This document shows, piece by piece, positions 50,885 to 59,636 of a stretch of DNA of 64,000 bases. Location: assembly GCA_965277345.1 (NCBI GenBank), contig CBDICI010000002.1:426709-490708 (forward strand), given 5' to 3'. Position numbers and translations under genes: made by a program. The DNA is from CAIOYC01 sp965277345. GTDB lineage: Bacteria; Pseudomonadota; Alphaproteobacteria; Caulobacterales; Caulobacteraceae. Position 1 is the first letter of the stretch. The number at the start of each line of letters is the position of its first letter. Under the pieces are notes generated by a model that was not told the origin of the DNA, did not search any database, and saw only the letters and a list, made by a program, of their open reading frames with translations.

Positions 50885-51418
50885 CTACTGAAGCCTCCGG
50901 CGATCCGGACGGGGGCGGGGTCTGGGGTCGAAGAGGACCTTGCAGAAACCATCAATAATAGGATCGTCTATATCGAGCTTATCAGAGACTTCGAACATAT
51001 AGACCCCACGCTTGGCGAAGACCCGGACCCGCGGGTGTTCGTAGTCAACGCTGCCAAACAGCGAGTCCACATCGAAAGTGACGGAGGACATACGCGCCAG
51101 ATTGCCGTGTTGGATTTCTGTTTGCGGCGAGCGGGAATCGAAGCCCGCTTCGGCTACGTAGGGCGTGTTGCCATTCGGCTGAACGATTATCGCCTCCGTT
51201 CCGTGCTTGCCCAGAAAATTCACGGTTAAGGCGTCGCCAGGGTGCAACATTTTCGGGAAGCAATCGACGTTATCACTCGTTAGAGGAAATTTCGGTTTGA
51301 ATACATAATTGGGATCGCGGTCCATCCAGGGCTCAACCGTCAAGTGCTTTGCACCTGCGTCGGAGGCCGCGAAGACGCAGATAGACAGTGCAAAAATCCA
51401 ATTCACCATCCCAAGCAT
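50885..51418 (-). CDS. Secreted protein of unknown function, coupled to the M15 peptidase
   Basis: With ATG at 51418 the protein has 177 residues, a signal peptide (VNWIFALSICVFAASDAGA) and two cysteines (D-N-V-D-C-F-P; D-G-F-C-K-V) that may pair. The mature part looks beta-rich (LHPGDALTVNFLGKHGTEAI) and ends in an R-P-R-P-R-P-D-R-R-R basic tail. Its start lies one base from the stop of the M15 peptidase gene. Lower GC than the flanks suggests acquisition. It could be the periplasmic immunity partner of the peptidase, but no family is recognised. Confidence 0.65.
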   Translation of the reverse strand: MLGMVNWIFALSICVFAASDAGAKHLTVEPWMDRDPNYVFKPKFPLTSDNVDCFPKMLHPGDALTVNFLGKHGTEAIIVQPNGNTPYVAEAGFDSRSPQTEIQHGNLARMSSVTFDVDSLFGSVDYEHPRVRVFAKRGVYMFEVSDKLDIDDPIIDGFCKVLFDPRPRPRPDRRRLQ

Positions 51419-51419
51419 T

Positions 51420-52097
51420 TTAGTGGTGAAGCTCAAGGTGCACATGAGGTGGTTTTTTCTCCGGAACAACATGGAAACCATGATTTCTAGACAACCTTAT
51501 TAGGGTCGCCCTCTCTACCGAATTCAGCTCGCCTTTGGTTTTGATGTCGGCACCGCGACCGGTCATATGTAGCGAAATTAAATTTCCTTTTTCCTGCTGA
51601 CTCTTAATCACGGCTGTCATGTTGTTGATCGTCTCGTCAGTCGAAAGACCGCGCTTCATGCCGTCGTTATAGGCGGCCTTGATATCTTCCAAGGCATTCT
51701 TGTGCGTATACAGCGCCCCATCCGAACCATGCTGAAATGTGTTGAACATTGCTGCCGCCTGATCTTCCGCGTCGCGGGTACCGCTGGTCACAACCAAAGT
51801 CTTGCCTGTATCACGATAGAAGTCACTCCCGAGTAGCGTAAGCTTGGCGTCGACCGCCGGCGATACAACAACGGAGCGGTCCTTAAGCCTGTAAGACTGC
51901 GCTGGGAAAAGTCCTCGCATCCCGATCCGCCCAGCGTCAGTCTTCGCCCACCTCCCACTCTCGACGCCGTTTCCCGCCGGCACGCGTGGTTGGTCCGGGC
52001 TGTATTTCCGCTCGATCATCAACAGCCTGAGCGTCGCCAGTTCATAGCGAAGGCGGGCGAATTCAGTCTTAAGGGCTTCGGGGTCTTTGGGGTGCAT
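51420..52097 (-). CDS. M15-type peptidoglycan peptidase, possible effector
   Basis: This 225-residue protein has T-S-G-T-R-D-A-E-D-Q, SLHMTGRGADI with H177 and D184, and H218-V-H220-L-E near the end: the M15 (VanY/D-Ala-D-Ala carboxypeptidase) zinc site. There is no signal peptide. The N-terminus has S-P-D-Q-P-R-V-P-A-G-N-G-V-E-S-G-R-W (residues 33-50), a motif I associate with delivered or phage-type hydrolases. ATG at 52097 follows AGGAG. Its own GC is lower than its neighbours. A secreted protein is coupled downstream. Confidence 0.8.
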   Translation of the reverse strand: MHPKDPEALKTEFARLRYELATLRLLMIERKYSPDQPRVPAGNGVESGRWAKTDAGRIGMRGLFPAQSYRLKDRSVVVSPAVDAKLTLLGSDFYRDTGKTLVVTSGTRDAEDQAAAMFNTFQHGSDGALYTHKNALEDIKAAYNDGMKRGLSTDETINNMTAVIKSQQEKGNLISLHMTGRGADIKTKGELNSVERATLIRLSRNHGFHVVPEKKPPHVHLELHH

Positions 52098-52224
52098 GAT
52101 AGGTCTCCTTGCCGTCACAGCATGGGGCCATCGCTAGTCTCGTGGATAAGTCGCCGCCTTTCCCCCCTCTCCCGCGACGCTAGTGCGGTTGACGAAGGGG
52201 GGCGCGCCCTGCCACTCAGAGCTC

Positions 52225-54663
52225 ATGGCGCTCGGCTTTCGCCCCCTCAAGGATTTCAAGGCGACGGACGCCGGACGCTGGCTGGCGATCGGCGCGGTAG
52301 GCGTGCTGAGCCTGGTGGCCGTCGCCGGCTTTTCACTGGCGATCTACGCCGCCTGGCTGTTCCACGACCTGCCCGACGCCTCGGAGCTGGCCGAGTACCG
52401 GCCGCCTACCTCTACCCGCGTCTATGCCTGGGACGGCACGTTGATCGGCGAGTTCGGCAAGGAACGCCGCATCTTCGTGCCCTATAACGAGATCCCGCCG
52501 TTGCAGGTGAAGGCCTTCCTGGCGGCGGAGGATCGCAAGTTCTTCGAGCACGGCGGCATCGACCTCTCCGGCATGGGCCGGGCCATGACGCGCGACGTGT
52601 GGAGCCTGGCCCGGGGCCGCAAGTTGCAGGGCGGATCGACCATCACCCAGCAGGTGGCCAAGAACGTCCTGCTTTCCAACGACCAGACCTTCGGCCGCAA
52701 GATCAAGGAGGCCATCCTCGCCCGCCGGATCGAGGAGACCCTGCCCAAGGAGCGCATCCTCGAACTCTATCTGAACGAGATCTGGCTCGGCTATCGCAGC
52801 TATGGCGTCGCCGCCGCCGCGTACAACTATTTCGGTAAGCCGCTGAACGAACTCAGCATCGCCCAGATGGCCTATCTGGCGGCCTTGCCCAAGGGACCAT
52901 CCAATTACGACCCGATCAAGCGGCGCACCAACGCCATGGGGCGGCGCAACTGGATCATCAACGAGATGGCCGCCATGGGCGCCATCACCCGCCCCCAGGC
53001 CGAGCAGGCGGTGCTGGAGGACCTGAAGGTGCAGACCGCGCCGGAACGCACCCACTATCACGACGCCGACTATTTCCTGGAGGAGGCCCGCCTGCGCGCC
53101 ATCGGCACGGTGGGCGAAAAGGCCGAGGGCGGCGGCCTCTACGTCCGCACCACCCTCGATTCCCAGTTGCAGACGGCCGCGCGGGTGGCGCTGATGAAGG
53201 GATTGGAGGCCTATGACCATCGCCACGGCTGGCGCGGCGCGTGGGGCCATACCGATCTGCAACCGGGCTGGGAGAAGGAGGCCGCGGCCAGGGCCACACC
53301 GGCCGAACGGCGCTCCTGGCGTCCCGCCGCCATCGACCGCATCGCCGGCGGCGCGGTGCACGTGGTCCTGCCTTCCGGCGGCGCGGGAGACCTCGACGGC
53401 AAGGACGTAGCCTGGGCCAAGGCGACCAAGGGCCTGAACGTCGGCGACCTGATCTTCGTGGAGCCGACCGAGGCGGGCAAGACCTACAACCTGCGCCAGA
53501 TCCCCACGGTGAACGGCGCCATCGTCGCCATCGAGCCGCACTCGGGCCGGACCCTGGCCATGGTCGGCGGCTATTCCTTCTCGCTGTCCAAGTTCAACCG
53601 CGCCACCCAGGCCAATCGCCAGCCGGGTTCATCCTTCAAGCCCTTCGTCTACGCCACGGCGCTGGAGAACGGCATGACCCCGGCCAGCATCGTCTCCGAC
53701 GCGCCGATCTCGCTCACCGGCGCCAACGGCACGGTGTGGGAGCCGGAGAACTACAAGCACGAGACCTCAGGCGCTGGCCCGATGCGCAACGGCCTGGTCT
53801 ATTCCCGCAACCTGATGACGCTTCACATCGCCATACGGGTGGGCATGAAGAAGATCGCCGACAACGCCGTGAAGTACGGCGTGGTCGACAAAATGGATCC
53901 GGTGCTGGCCATGGCCATCGGCGCGGGGGAAACCACCCCCTTTCGCCTCGTCGGGGCCTATTCCGCCTTCCCCAACGGCGGGCGGCGGATCGAGCCGCAC
54001 CTGATTGAGGAGATCGGCGACCGCTCCGGTCAGCTCAGCTACCGGGCCGACAAGCGCGAATGCCCGCACTGCTCCGACCCGTTCCAGGGTCAGGAAAGCC
54101 CGCACATCCCGCTGTCCGGCGCCCAGGTCATGGACCCGATCACCGCCTATTCCATCACCCTGATGCTGCAGGGCGTGGTGCAGAACGGCACGGGGGCGGC
54201 GGTCTCGGCGCTGGGCTATCCGCTGGCCGGCAAGACCGGCACCACCAACGACTATCGCTCCGCCTGGTTCGTGGGCTATTCGCCGAATCTGGTGGCGGGT
54301 GTGTTCGTCGGCTTCGACGACAACCGGTCGCTGGGCGAGGGCGAGACCGGCGCGGTGGCGGCGGTGCCGATCTTCATCGATTTCATGCGCGAGGCGCTGC
54401 GGGGCCAGCCCAAGACCGACTTCAAGGCGCCGAGGGATACCCGCTTCATCGACGTGAACGGCCACCGCGAAGCCTTCCGCCCGGGCCAGGAGCCAGAGGG
54501 ACCGATCGCCCCGATCCGCAAGCCCGACGGCCCCATCCCGTACAACCAGATGCAGCTTGACCTGAACGGACTAAAGCCCGGCCAGGGCGCGCCGACGCCC
54601 TCAGCCGCCGCCGCCCCGCCGCCGCCCAAGAAGGCCACCGACGACCTGAAGGGTTTGTACTGA
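52225..54663 (+). CDS. mrcA: Penicillin-binding protein 1A
   Basis: This 812-residue bifunctional enzyme polymerises and cross-links peptidoglycan. A short cytoplasmic tail and one membrane segment precede a GT51 domain (E102 in EDRKFFEHGG; GGSTITQQVAKN), an OB-like insert, and a transpeptidase domain with S469-S-F-K472, S-R-N and K670-T-G-T. The ATG at 52225 starts MALGFRPLKDF. A C-P-H-C pair (R-E-C-P-H-C-S) is a small oddity in the transpeptidase region. The gene faces the lower-GC pair. Confidence 0.96.
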   Translation: MALGFRPLKDFKATDAGRWLAIGAVGVLSLVAVAGFSLAIYAAWLFHDLPDASELAEYRPPTSTRVYAWDGTLIGEFGKERRIFVPYNEIPPLQVKAFLAAEDRKFFEHGGIDLSGMGRAMTRDVWSLARGRKLQGGSTITQQVAKNVLLSNDQTFGRKIKEAILARRIEETLPKERILELYLNEIWLGYRSYGVAAAAYNYFGKPLNELSIAQMAYLAALPKGPSNYDPIKRRTNAMGRRNWIINEMAAMGAITRPQAEQAVLEDLKVQTAPERTHYHDADYFLEEARLRAIGTVGEKAEGGGLYVRTTLDSQLQTAARVALMKGLEAYDHRHGWRGAWGHTDLQPGWEKEAAARATPAERRSWRPAAIDRIAGGAVHVVLPSGGAGDLDGKDVAWAKATKGLNVGDLIFVEPTEAGKTYNLRQIPTVNGAIVAIEPHSGRTLAMVGGYSFSLSKFNRATQANRQPGSSFKPFVYATALENGMTPASIVSDAPISLTGANGTVWEPENYKHETSGAGPMRNGLVYSRNLMTLHIAIRVGMKKIADNAVKYGVVDKMDPVLAMAIGAGETTPFRLVGAYSAFPNGGRRIEPHLIEEIGDRSGQLSYRADKRECPHCSDPFQGQESPHIPLSGAQVMDPITAYSITLMLQGVVQNGTGAAVSALGYPLAGKTGTTNDYRSAWFVGYSPNLVAGVFVGFDDNRSLGEGETGAVAAVPIFIDFMREALRGQPKTDFKAPRDTRFIDVNGHREAFRPGQEPEGPIAPIRKPDGPIPYNQMQLDLNGLKPGQGAPTPSAAAAPPPPKKATDDLKGLY

Positions 54664-54684
54664 GCTGCGGGCGCCCGTGCACGA

Positions 54685-55029
54685 TTATCCGTGGTGGAAT
54701 GTTTCCATGGCCACCGCAAAGCTCATAAGCACGACCGCGCCCAGCCAAACCGCATAAATGACATAGGTCCGGCGGCTGATCTGGCCCCCATTTCGCTTTT
54801 GACGCCAAAATAGGAGCGCCATGAGAAATAGCTGGCTGAGCGGCAGCGTGGCCCTGAAAGGCGCCATACTTTGTATCCAGCCCCCCGCTACGAACACCAC
54901 GGTCATCGCCAAAAGCATGGCGACGGCAATCCCGTTCTCAACGGGATCGACGGGCCTTTTGGGTCCAAGCGCGATGTTCTCCCAAGGTCGGCGCGCTGAG
55001 CGGGGAATTAGCGGTTCGGACATGGCCAT
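54685..55029 (-). CDS. Small membrane protein of unknown function
   Basis: This 114-residue protein (start at 55029, MAMSEPLIPRSARRPWENIA) has three membrane segments (AMLLAMTVVFVAGGWIQSM; LSQLFLMALLFW; YVIYAVWLGAVVLMSFAVAM). The basic loop RQKRNGGQISRRTYV separates the last two. No family is recognised. It is convergent to the PBP1A gene. Confidence is moderate, since it rests on length, hydrophobicity and codon phase only. Confidence 0.55.
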   Translation of the reverse strand: MAMSEPLIPRSARRPWENIALGPKRPVDPVENGIAVAMLLAMTVVFVAGGWIQSMAPFRATLPLSQLFLMALLFWRQKRNGGQISRRTYVIYAVWLGAVVLMSFAVAMETFHHG

Positions 55030-55211
55030 GTCGTACACCCTGGGCGCGTGAATCCAAGAGCGCGAGGGGTTCTGCGCCACGACATCAGCCAATTTGCGCA
55101 ATGCGCTGGCCGTTCCTAGGATCAAAACCCTATTTCCCCATCCTGAGGAACGTGGCCGATCATATCAGTCATTCTGAAGCAGCAACTCGTATCAAAGTAC
55201 CGTCGGCGCCC

Positions 55212-56471
55212 TCACCGCATCGCGTACTTGGCTTCCTGGGCGAAGTAGGCGTCGATGGCGTCGGCGACGCCGCTCATGAAGGCGCGGCGGCGTTCGGGGT
55301 CGGCCAGCACGCGCTCGTCGGCGGGATTGGTGACGAAGCCCATCTCCAGCAGCACCGCCGGCACCTCGGGGGCCAACAGTACCATGAAGCCTGCGTCGCG
55401 GTGGCTATGGCGCAGCAACTCCACCCTGTCGCCGATCTTGTCCAGCACCAGTTCGGCGAAGACGGCGGAGCGGTTGCGCGTCTCGCGCTGGGTCAGGTCG
55501 AGCAGGATTCGGCGGGTGGCGGCGTCCTGGCCCGGCAGGGCCACGTTCATGAACCAGTCCGACTTGCCGAACACCCCGTGCTCGGTGCGCGCCGCGCCCT
55601 TCTCCGACAGGGTATAGACCGTGGCGCCGCGAATGGCCGGGTCGCCGCCGGAGTCGGCGTGAAGCGAGATGAACAGGTCGGCGTTGGCGCGCCGGGCGAT
55701 CTGCACCCGCTGTTCCAGCGGGATGAACACGTCGGTGTCTCGGGTCAGCACCACCTGATAGCGACCGGTCTTCTCCAGCCGGTCGCGCAGGGCGTGGGCG
55801 GCGGCGAGGGTCAGGTCCTTTTCGTGCCTGGATGAGCCCAGCGCCCCGGAGTCCTTGCCGCCATGACCGGCGTCGATGACGATGACCTTCCTGGCGTTGG
55901 GATCGGGCGGCGGAAGGGCGGTCGTGGCGTAGTCGGCGGCCCCGATCTTCGCATTGTTCAGGCTCTTCGCCCTGTCCGGCGCGGGCGCGCCGCCGCCGTC
56001 GGCGGCCACGTCGATGACGTAGCGATAGACGTTCAGCCCGTCGCCGGGGGGCAGCAGGAAGCGGCGCCTGATCTGCCCGCTCCGGGTCAGGTCGAGGCGG
56101 ATGCGCGCCGCGCCGGCGGCCTGGTCGATGGACCAGCCCTTCACCAGCCCCGCGCCCCCGCCGCTCATCTCGCCGCCGGCGACCTCCACGCGGGGCAGCG
56201 CGACCGAGACCTGGCTTGAAGGCTTGTCCGGGGAGATTTGCCGGCCGCTGGCGGTATGGTCGAGCTCGATCACCACCCGCGTCTGGGTCTGGTCGCCGCC
56301 GAGGCGGACCTTCAGCACGCCGGCCGACGGTTCGCGCTGCACCACGGCGGCGGCGGCGGCGGCGCCCAGGGCCACGAGGACGCAGACGCCTAGCGCCAGC
56401 CGCCCGCCCCACACGCGCCTAAGCCCTGCCGCCATCGGCGCAGCCTCGTTCAAGCCTCTCGAAGTCCCCAT
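55212..56471 (-). CDS. amiC: N-acetylmuramoyl-L-alanine amidase, AmiC type
   Basis: This 419-residue secreted zinc amidase splits septal peptidoglycan. After a signal anchor an AMIN domain (about 45-155; VLKVRLGGDQTQTRVVIELD) is followed by the Amidase_3 domain: VIDAGHGGKDSG (H), S-S-R-H-E-K-D (E), ISLHAD (H) and L-L-E-M-G-F (catalytic E). Its start is 400 bases from the RNase E start on the other strand. ATG at 56435 is an alternative start. Confidence 0.94.
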   Translation of the reverse strand: MGTSRGLNEAAPMAAGLRRVWGGRLALGVCVLVALGAAAAAAVVQREPSAGVLKVRLGGDQTQTRVVIELDHTASGRQISPDKPSSQVSVALPRVEVAGGEMSGGGAGLVKGWSIDQAAGAARIRLDLTRSGQIRRRFLLPPGDGLNVYRYVIDVAADGGGAPAPDRAKSLNNAKIGAADYATTALPPPDPNARKVIVIDAGHGGKDSGALGSSRHEKDLTLAAAHALRDRLEKTGRYQVVLTRDTDVFIPLEQRVQIARRANADLFISLHADSGGDPAIRGATVYTLSEKGAARTEHGVFGKSDWFMNVALPGQDAATRRILLDLTQRETRNRSAVFAELVLDKIGDRVELLRHSHRDAGFMVLLAPEVPAVLLEMGFVTNPADERVLADPERRRAFMSGVADAIDAYFAQEAKYAMR

Positions 56472-56871
56472 TATCGCGGACGCTCTGTAGACAAACCGTT
56501 AACCAGCACAAGCAGTCGCGATGGAGCCTGGCAGAGTGTTTGCTTTCCTTTTGCGGTGGAGTGTTGCAGACTCCATATGTGTGCAGTCGCGATCCGTCCC
56601 TCCGGGCCCAGGTCACGCGCATTCTGAGCCCCACTCCGTGTCGATCCCGACCGGAGGCCGGGCTCTGCCCCTCAATCGGCGCAGGCCCCCTGCGGCTCGC
56701 GCCAGGAATAAATTGAACCCCATGGGTTGTCCGGTTTTCGCCCCTGTCGCCTGGAAAGGACGCGGTCCGTTCGGCCGTGCGGTGATGGAGATGCGCGCGC
56801 GGACGGCCCCATCCGGCCGCCGGGACCGCCTCAGGGCGAAGCTTCCGGCCCGCGCCGAGGAGACCCCTTAC
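56472..56871 (+). promoter_or_regulatory. Long leader of the RNase E gene
   Basis: About 400 bases separate the divergent amiC and rne starts with no convincing gene. The first part is AT-richer (TTTGCTTTCCTTTTGCGG), the rest GC-rich with several possible hairpins. In many bacteria a long 5' untranslated region lets RNase E cut its own mRNA. That role here is inferred from position only. Confidence 0.4.
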
Positions 56872-59559
56872 ATGACCAAGAGAATGCTTATCGACGCCGC
56901 CCACGCGGAGGAAACCCGCGTCGTGGTGGTGGACGGCCAACGGATCGAGGAGCTTGACTTCGAATCCGCCTCGAAGCGCCAGCTTCGCGGCAACATCTAT
57001 CTCGCCAAGGTCACCCGGGTAGAACCGAGCCTGCAGGCCGCGTTCATCGAGTACGGCGGCAACCGGCACGGCTTCCTGGCCTTCAACGAAATCCACCCGG
57101 ACTATTATCAGATCCCCCACGCCGACCGCGAAGCGCTGATGCGTGAAGCCGCCGAGGAGGACGACGAGGACGAAGGCCACGTCGCCTCGGATGACGACGA
57201 TGACGACATGGACGCCGAGGTGGAGCGCCGCCGCCGCCGCCTGATGCGCCGCTACAAGATCCAGGAGGTGATCAAGCGCCGCCAGATCATGCTGGTGCAG
57301 GTGGTCAAGGAGGAGCGCGGCAACAAGGGTGCGGCGCTGACCACCTATCTGTCGCTGGCCGGCCGCTATTGCGTGCTGATGCCCAACACGGCGCGGGGCG
57401 GCGGGATCAGCCGCAAGATCACCAACGTGGCCGACCGCAAGCGGCTGAAGTCCGCCACCGGCTCGCTCGACGTGCCGCACGGCATGGGGCTGATCGTCCG
57501 CACCGCCGGCGCGGCGCGCACCAAGGCGGAGATCAAGCGCGACTACGAATACCTGCTGCGCCTGTGGGAAAACATCCGTGACAAGACGCTGAAGTCCATC
57601 GCCCCGGCGCTGATCTATGAGGAGGAGGACCTCGTCAAACGCGCCATCCGCGACATGTTCGACAAGGACATCGACACCATCGAGGTGGAGGGCGCGGGCG
57701 GCTATCGCGAGGCCCGCGACTTCATGCGGATGATCATGCCCTCGCAGGCCAAGAAGATCGTCCACTACACCCAGCCGACGCCGCTGTTCGTGCAGCACAG
57801 GGTCGAGGACCAGATCGCCCAGATCCATTCGCCTACCGTGCAACTGCGCTCGGGCGGCTATCTGGTGATCAACCAGACCGAGGCGCTGGTGGCCATCGAC
57901 GTGAACTCCGGTCGCGCCACCCGTGAGCGCAACATCGAGGCCACCGCGCTGAAGACCAATATGGAAGCTGCGGAGGAGGCCGCCCGCCAGCTTCGCCTGC
58001 GCGACCTGGCCGGGCTCATCGTCATCGACTTCATCGACATGGACGAGTCCAAGAACAACCGCGCGGTCGAGAAGCGGATGAAGGACTGCCTGGACGGTGA
58101 CCGGGCCCGCCTGCAGATGGGCAAGATCAGCCAGTTCGGCCTGATGGAGATTTCCCGCCAGCGCCGCCGGCTCGGCGTGCTGGAAGGCGCCACCAATGTC
58201 TGCCCCCACTGTCAGGGCGCGGGGCGCATCCGCTCGGTGGAAAGCTCGGCCCTGGCCGCGTTGCGCGTCATCGAGATGGAGGCGGTCAAGGGCGGCGCCG
58301 GCGCCATCACCGTGCGGATGCCGACTCCCGTCGGCCTCTATGTGCTGAACGAGAAGCGGGCCTATCTGGCGGGGCTCGACACCGCGCACGGCCTGCACGT
58401 GACCATCGCGCTGGACGATACGCTGGCCGCGGCCGAGCAGGAGATCGAGCGGACCGAGAGCCGCGAGGGCTATGTGCCGCAACTGCCCTCGCCCGAGCCC
58501 GCGACCGTCGAGCCCGAGTGGGTCGAACCGGTGTTCGAGGACGAGGACGAGGCGGACGACGACGCGGCCGAGGCGCCCGCCGCCCGGGCGCGCGACGCCG
58601 GCGACGGCGAAAGCGAGGAGGCGCGCCGTGACGGCCGGGGACGTCGCCGCCGCCGGCGCGGCGGACGTCGGGACGAACGCGAGGAGCGCGGCGAGGACTC
58701 CGCCGAACAGCAGGCGCGCTCGCCCGAAGACCTCGACGACGCCGAGGAGGATGAAGAGGACAACGAGGGCGGCGGCGCCGAAGACCGTGGAACCGACGCC
58801 GAGGGCCGTCGCCGGCGACGCCGGCGCGGCCGCCGCGGCGGCAAACGCATCCGCGAGGAAGGCGGCGCGTCGGGCTCCGATCCCTATGCCTGGACCCACC
58901 CCCACGGCGGCTATGACACCCCCCACCCCAAGGACGACCCCTATGCCTGGAAGGACCCGCACGGCAAGCCGATCCGGCTGACCGATGCGCCGAAGGGCGA
59001 GGCCGCCGGCGTGGACCCGATGGCGGCCAAGGCCGCCTCGCCGCCGAGGCCGCTGGATGCGGTGACGGTCGAGCCAAGGGCCGAGACGGGCGAAGCGCGC
59101 GGTCGCCGTCGGCGCGGCGGTCGTGATCGCGCCGCGCCCGAGCCGGTGGAGGCGGGGGTGGAGGCGCCCGCCGCCGAGCCCATGCTGGACGCCGGCCCCG
59201 TGACCGAGGCGATGGAAGGCGCCTCCATCGACGTGCCCGCGCCCAAGCGCCGCAGGGTCAAGCGGGCCGAGACCGCGACGGAGGCCGAAACCGGGGCGCC
59301 GGTGGAGGCTGCCGATACCGCCAAGCCCAGGCGCCTACGCAAGGCCAAGGCCGCGGACGTGCAGGCGCCCGAAGGGGAGGCCGAACCCGCATTTGTCGCG
59401 GCCGAGGTCGAGACGCCGGTGTCGTTCCTGACCCCGCCAGCCGAAACGGTGGCCGAGGCCGAACCCGCCCCGACCCCGGCGGAGGTCGACCCCGATCCGG
59501 CCGAAATCTCCGTCCCACCGGAAAAGCCGAAGCGCGGCTGGTGGCGTCTTCGCGGATAG
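56872..59559 (+). CDS. rne: Ribonuclease E
   Basis: This 895-residue endonuclease cuts AU-rich single-stranded RNA and scaffolds the degradosome. The S1 domain has an acidic insert (EEDDEDEGHVASDDDDDDMD) then a basic helix. The DNase I-like core has D343 (AIDVNSG) and D386 (VIDFIDMDES), and the Zn-link C444-P-H-C447-Q-G. The disordered C-terminal half alternates acidic and R-rich stretches, contains two D-P-Y-A-W repeats, and ends K-R-G-W-W-R-L-R-G, the GWW motif that binds PNPase in Caulobacter. ATG at 56872 follows GAGGAG. Confidence 0.97.
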   Translation: MTKRMLIDAAHAEETRVVVVDGQRIEELDFESASKRQLRGNIYLAKVTRVEPSLQAAFIEYGGNRHGFLAFNEIHPDYYQIPHADREALMREAAEEDDEDEGHVASDDDDDDMDAEVERRRRRLMRRYKIQEVIKRRQIMLVQVVKEERGNKGAALTTYLSLAGRYCVLMPNTARGGGISRKITNVADRKRLKSATGSLDVPHGMGLIVRTAGAARTKAEIKRDYEYLLRLWENIRDKTLKSIAPALIYEEEDLVKRAIRDMFDKDIDTIEVEGAGGYREARDFMRMIMPSQAKKIVHYTQPTPLFVQHRVEDQIAQIHSPTVQLRSGGYLVINQTEALVAIDVNSGRATRERNIEATALKTNMEAAEEAARQLRLRDLAGLIVIDFIDMDESKNNRAVEKRMKDCLDGDRARLQMGKISQFGLMEISRQRRRLGVLEGATNVCPHCQGAGRIRSVESSALAALRVIEMEAVKGGAGAITVRMPTPVGLYVLNEKRAYLAGLDTAHGLHVTIALDDTLAAAEQEIERTESREGYVPQLPSPEPATVEPEWVEPVFEDEDEADDDAAEAPAARARDAGDGESEEARRDGRGRRRRRRGGRRDEREERGEDSAEQQARSPEDLDDAEEDEEDNEGGGAEDRGTDAEGRRRRRRRGRRGGKRIREEGGASGSDPYAWTHPHGGYDTPHPKDDPYAWKDPHGKPIRLTDAPKGEAAGVDPMAAKAASPPRPLDAVTVEPRAETGEARGRRRRGGRDRAAPEPVEAGVEAPAAEPMLDAGPVTEAMEGASIDVPAPKRRRVKRAETATEAETGAPVEAADTAKPRRLRKAKAADVQAPEGEAEPAFVAAEVETPVSFLTPPAETVAEAEPAPTPAEVDPDPAEISVPPEKPKRGWWRLRG

Positions 59560-59636
59560 TCGAATAGAACGGGATCGGGGAGTTCGGCCGAGAGGCCGGG
59601 CCGCGGGCTAGAGAAGCTGAGGAGCGCGCCGCCCCG

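Noticed and set aside
56419..58962. Long open frame (847 codons) antisense to the RNase E gene
   Set aside because: It mirrors rne in high-GC DNA, its residues are low-complexity and match no family, while the plus strand encodes a complete RNase E.
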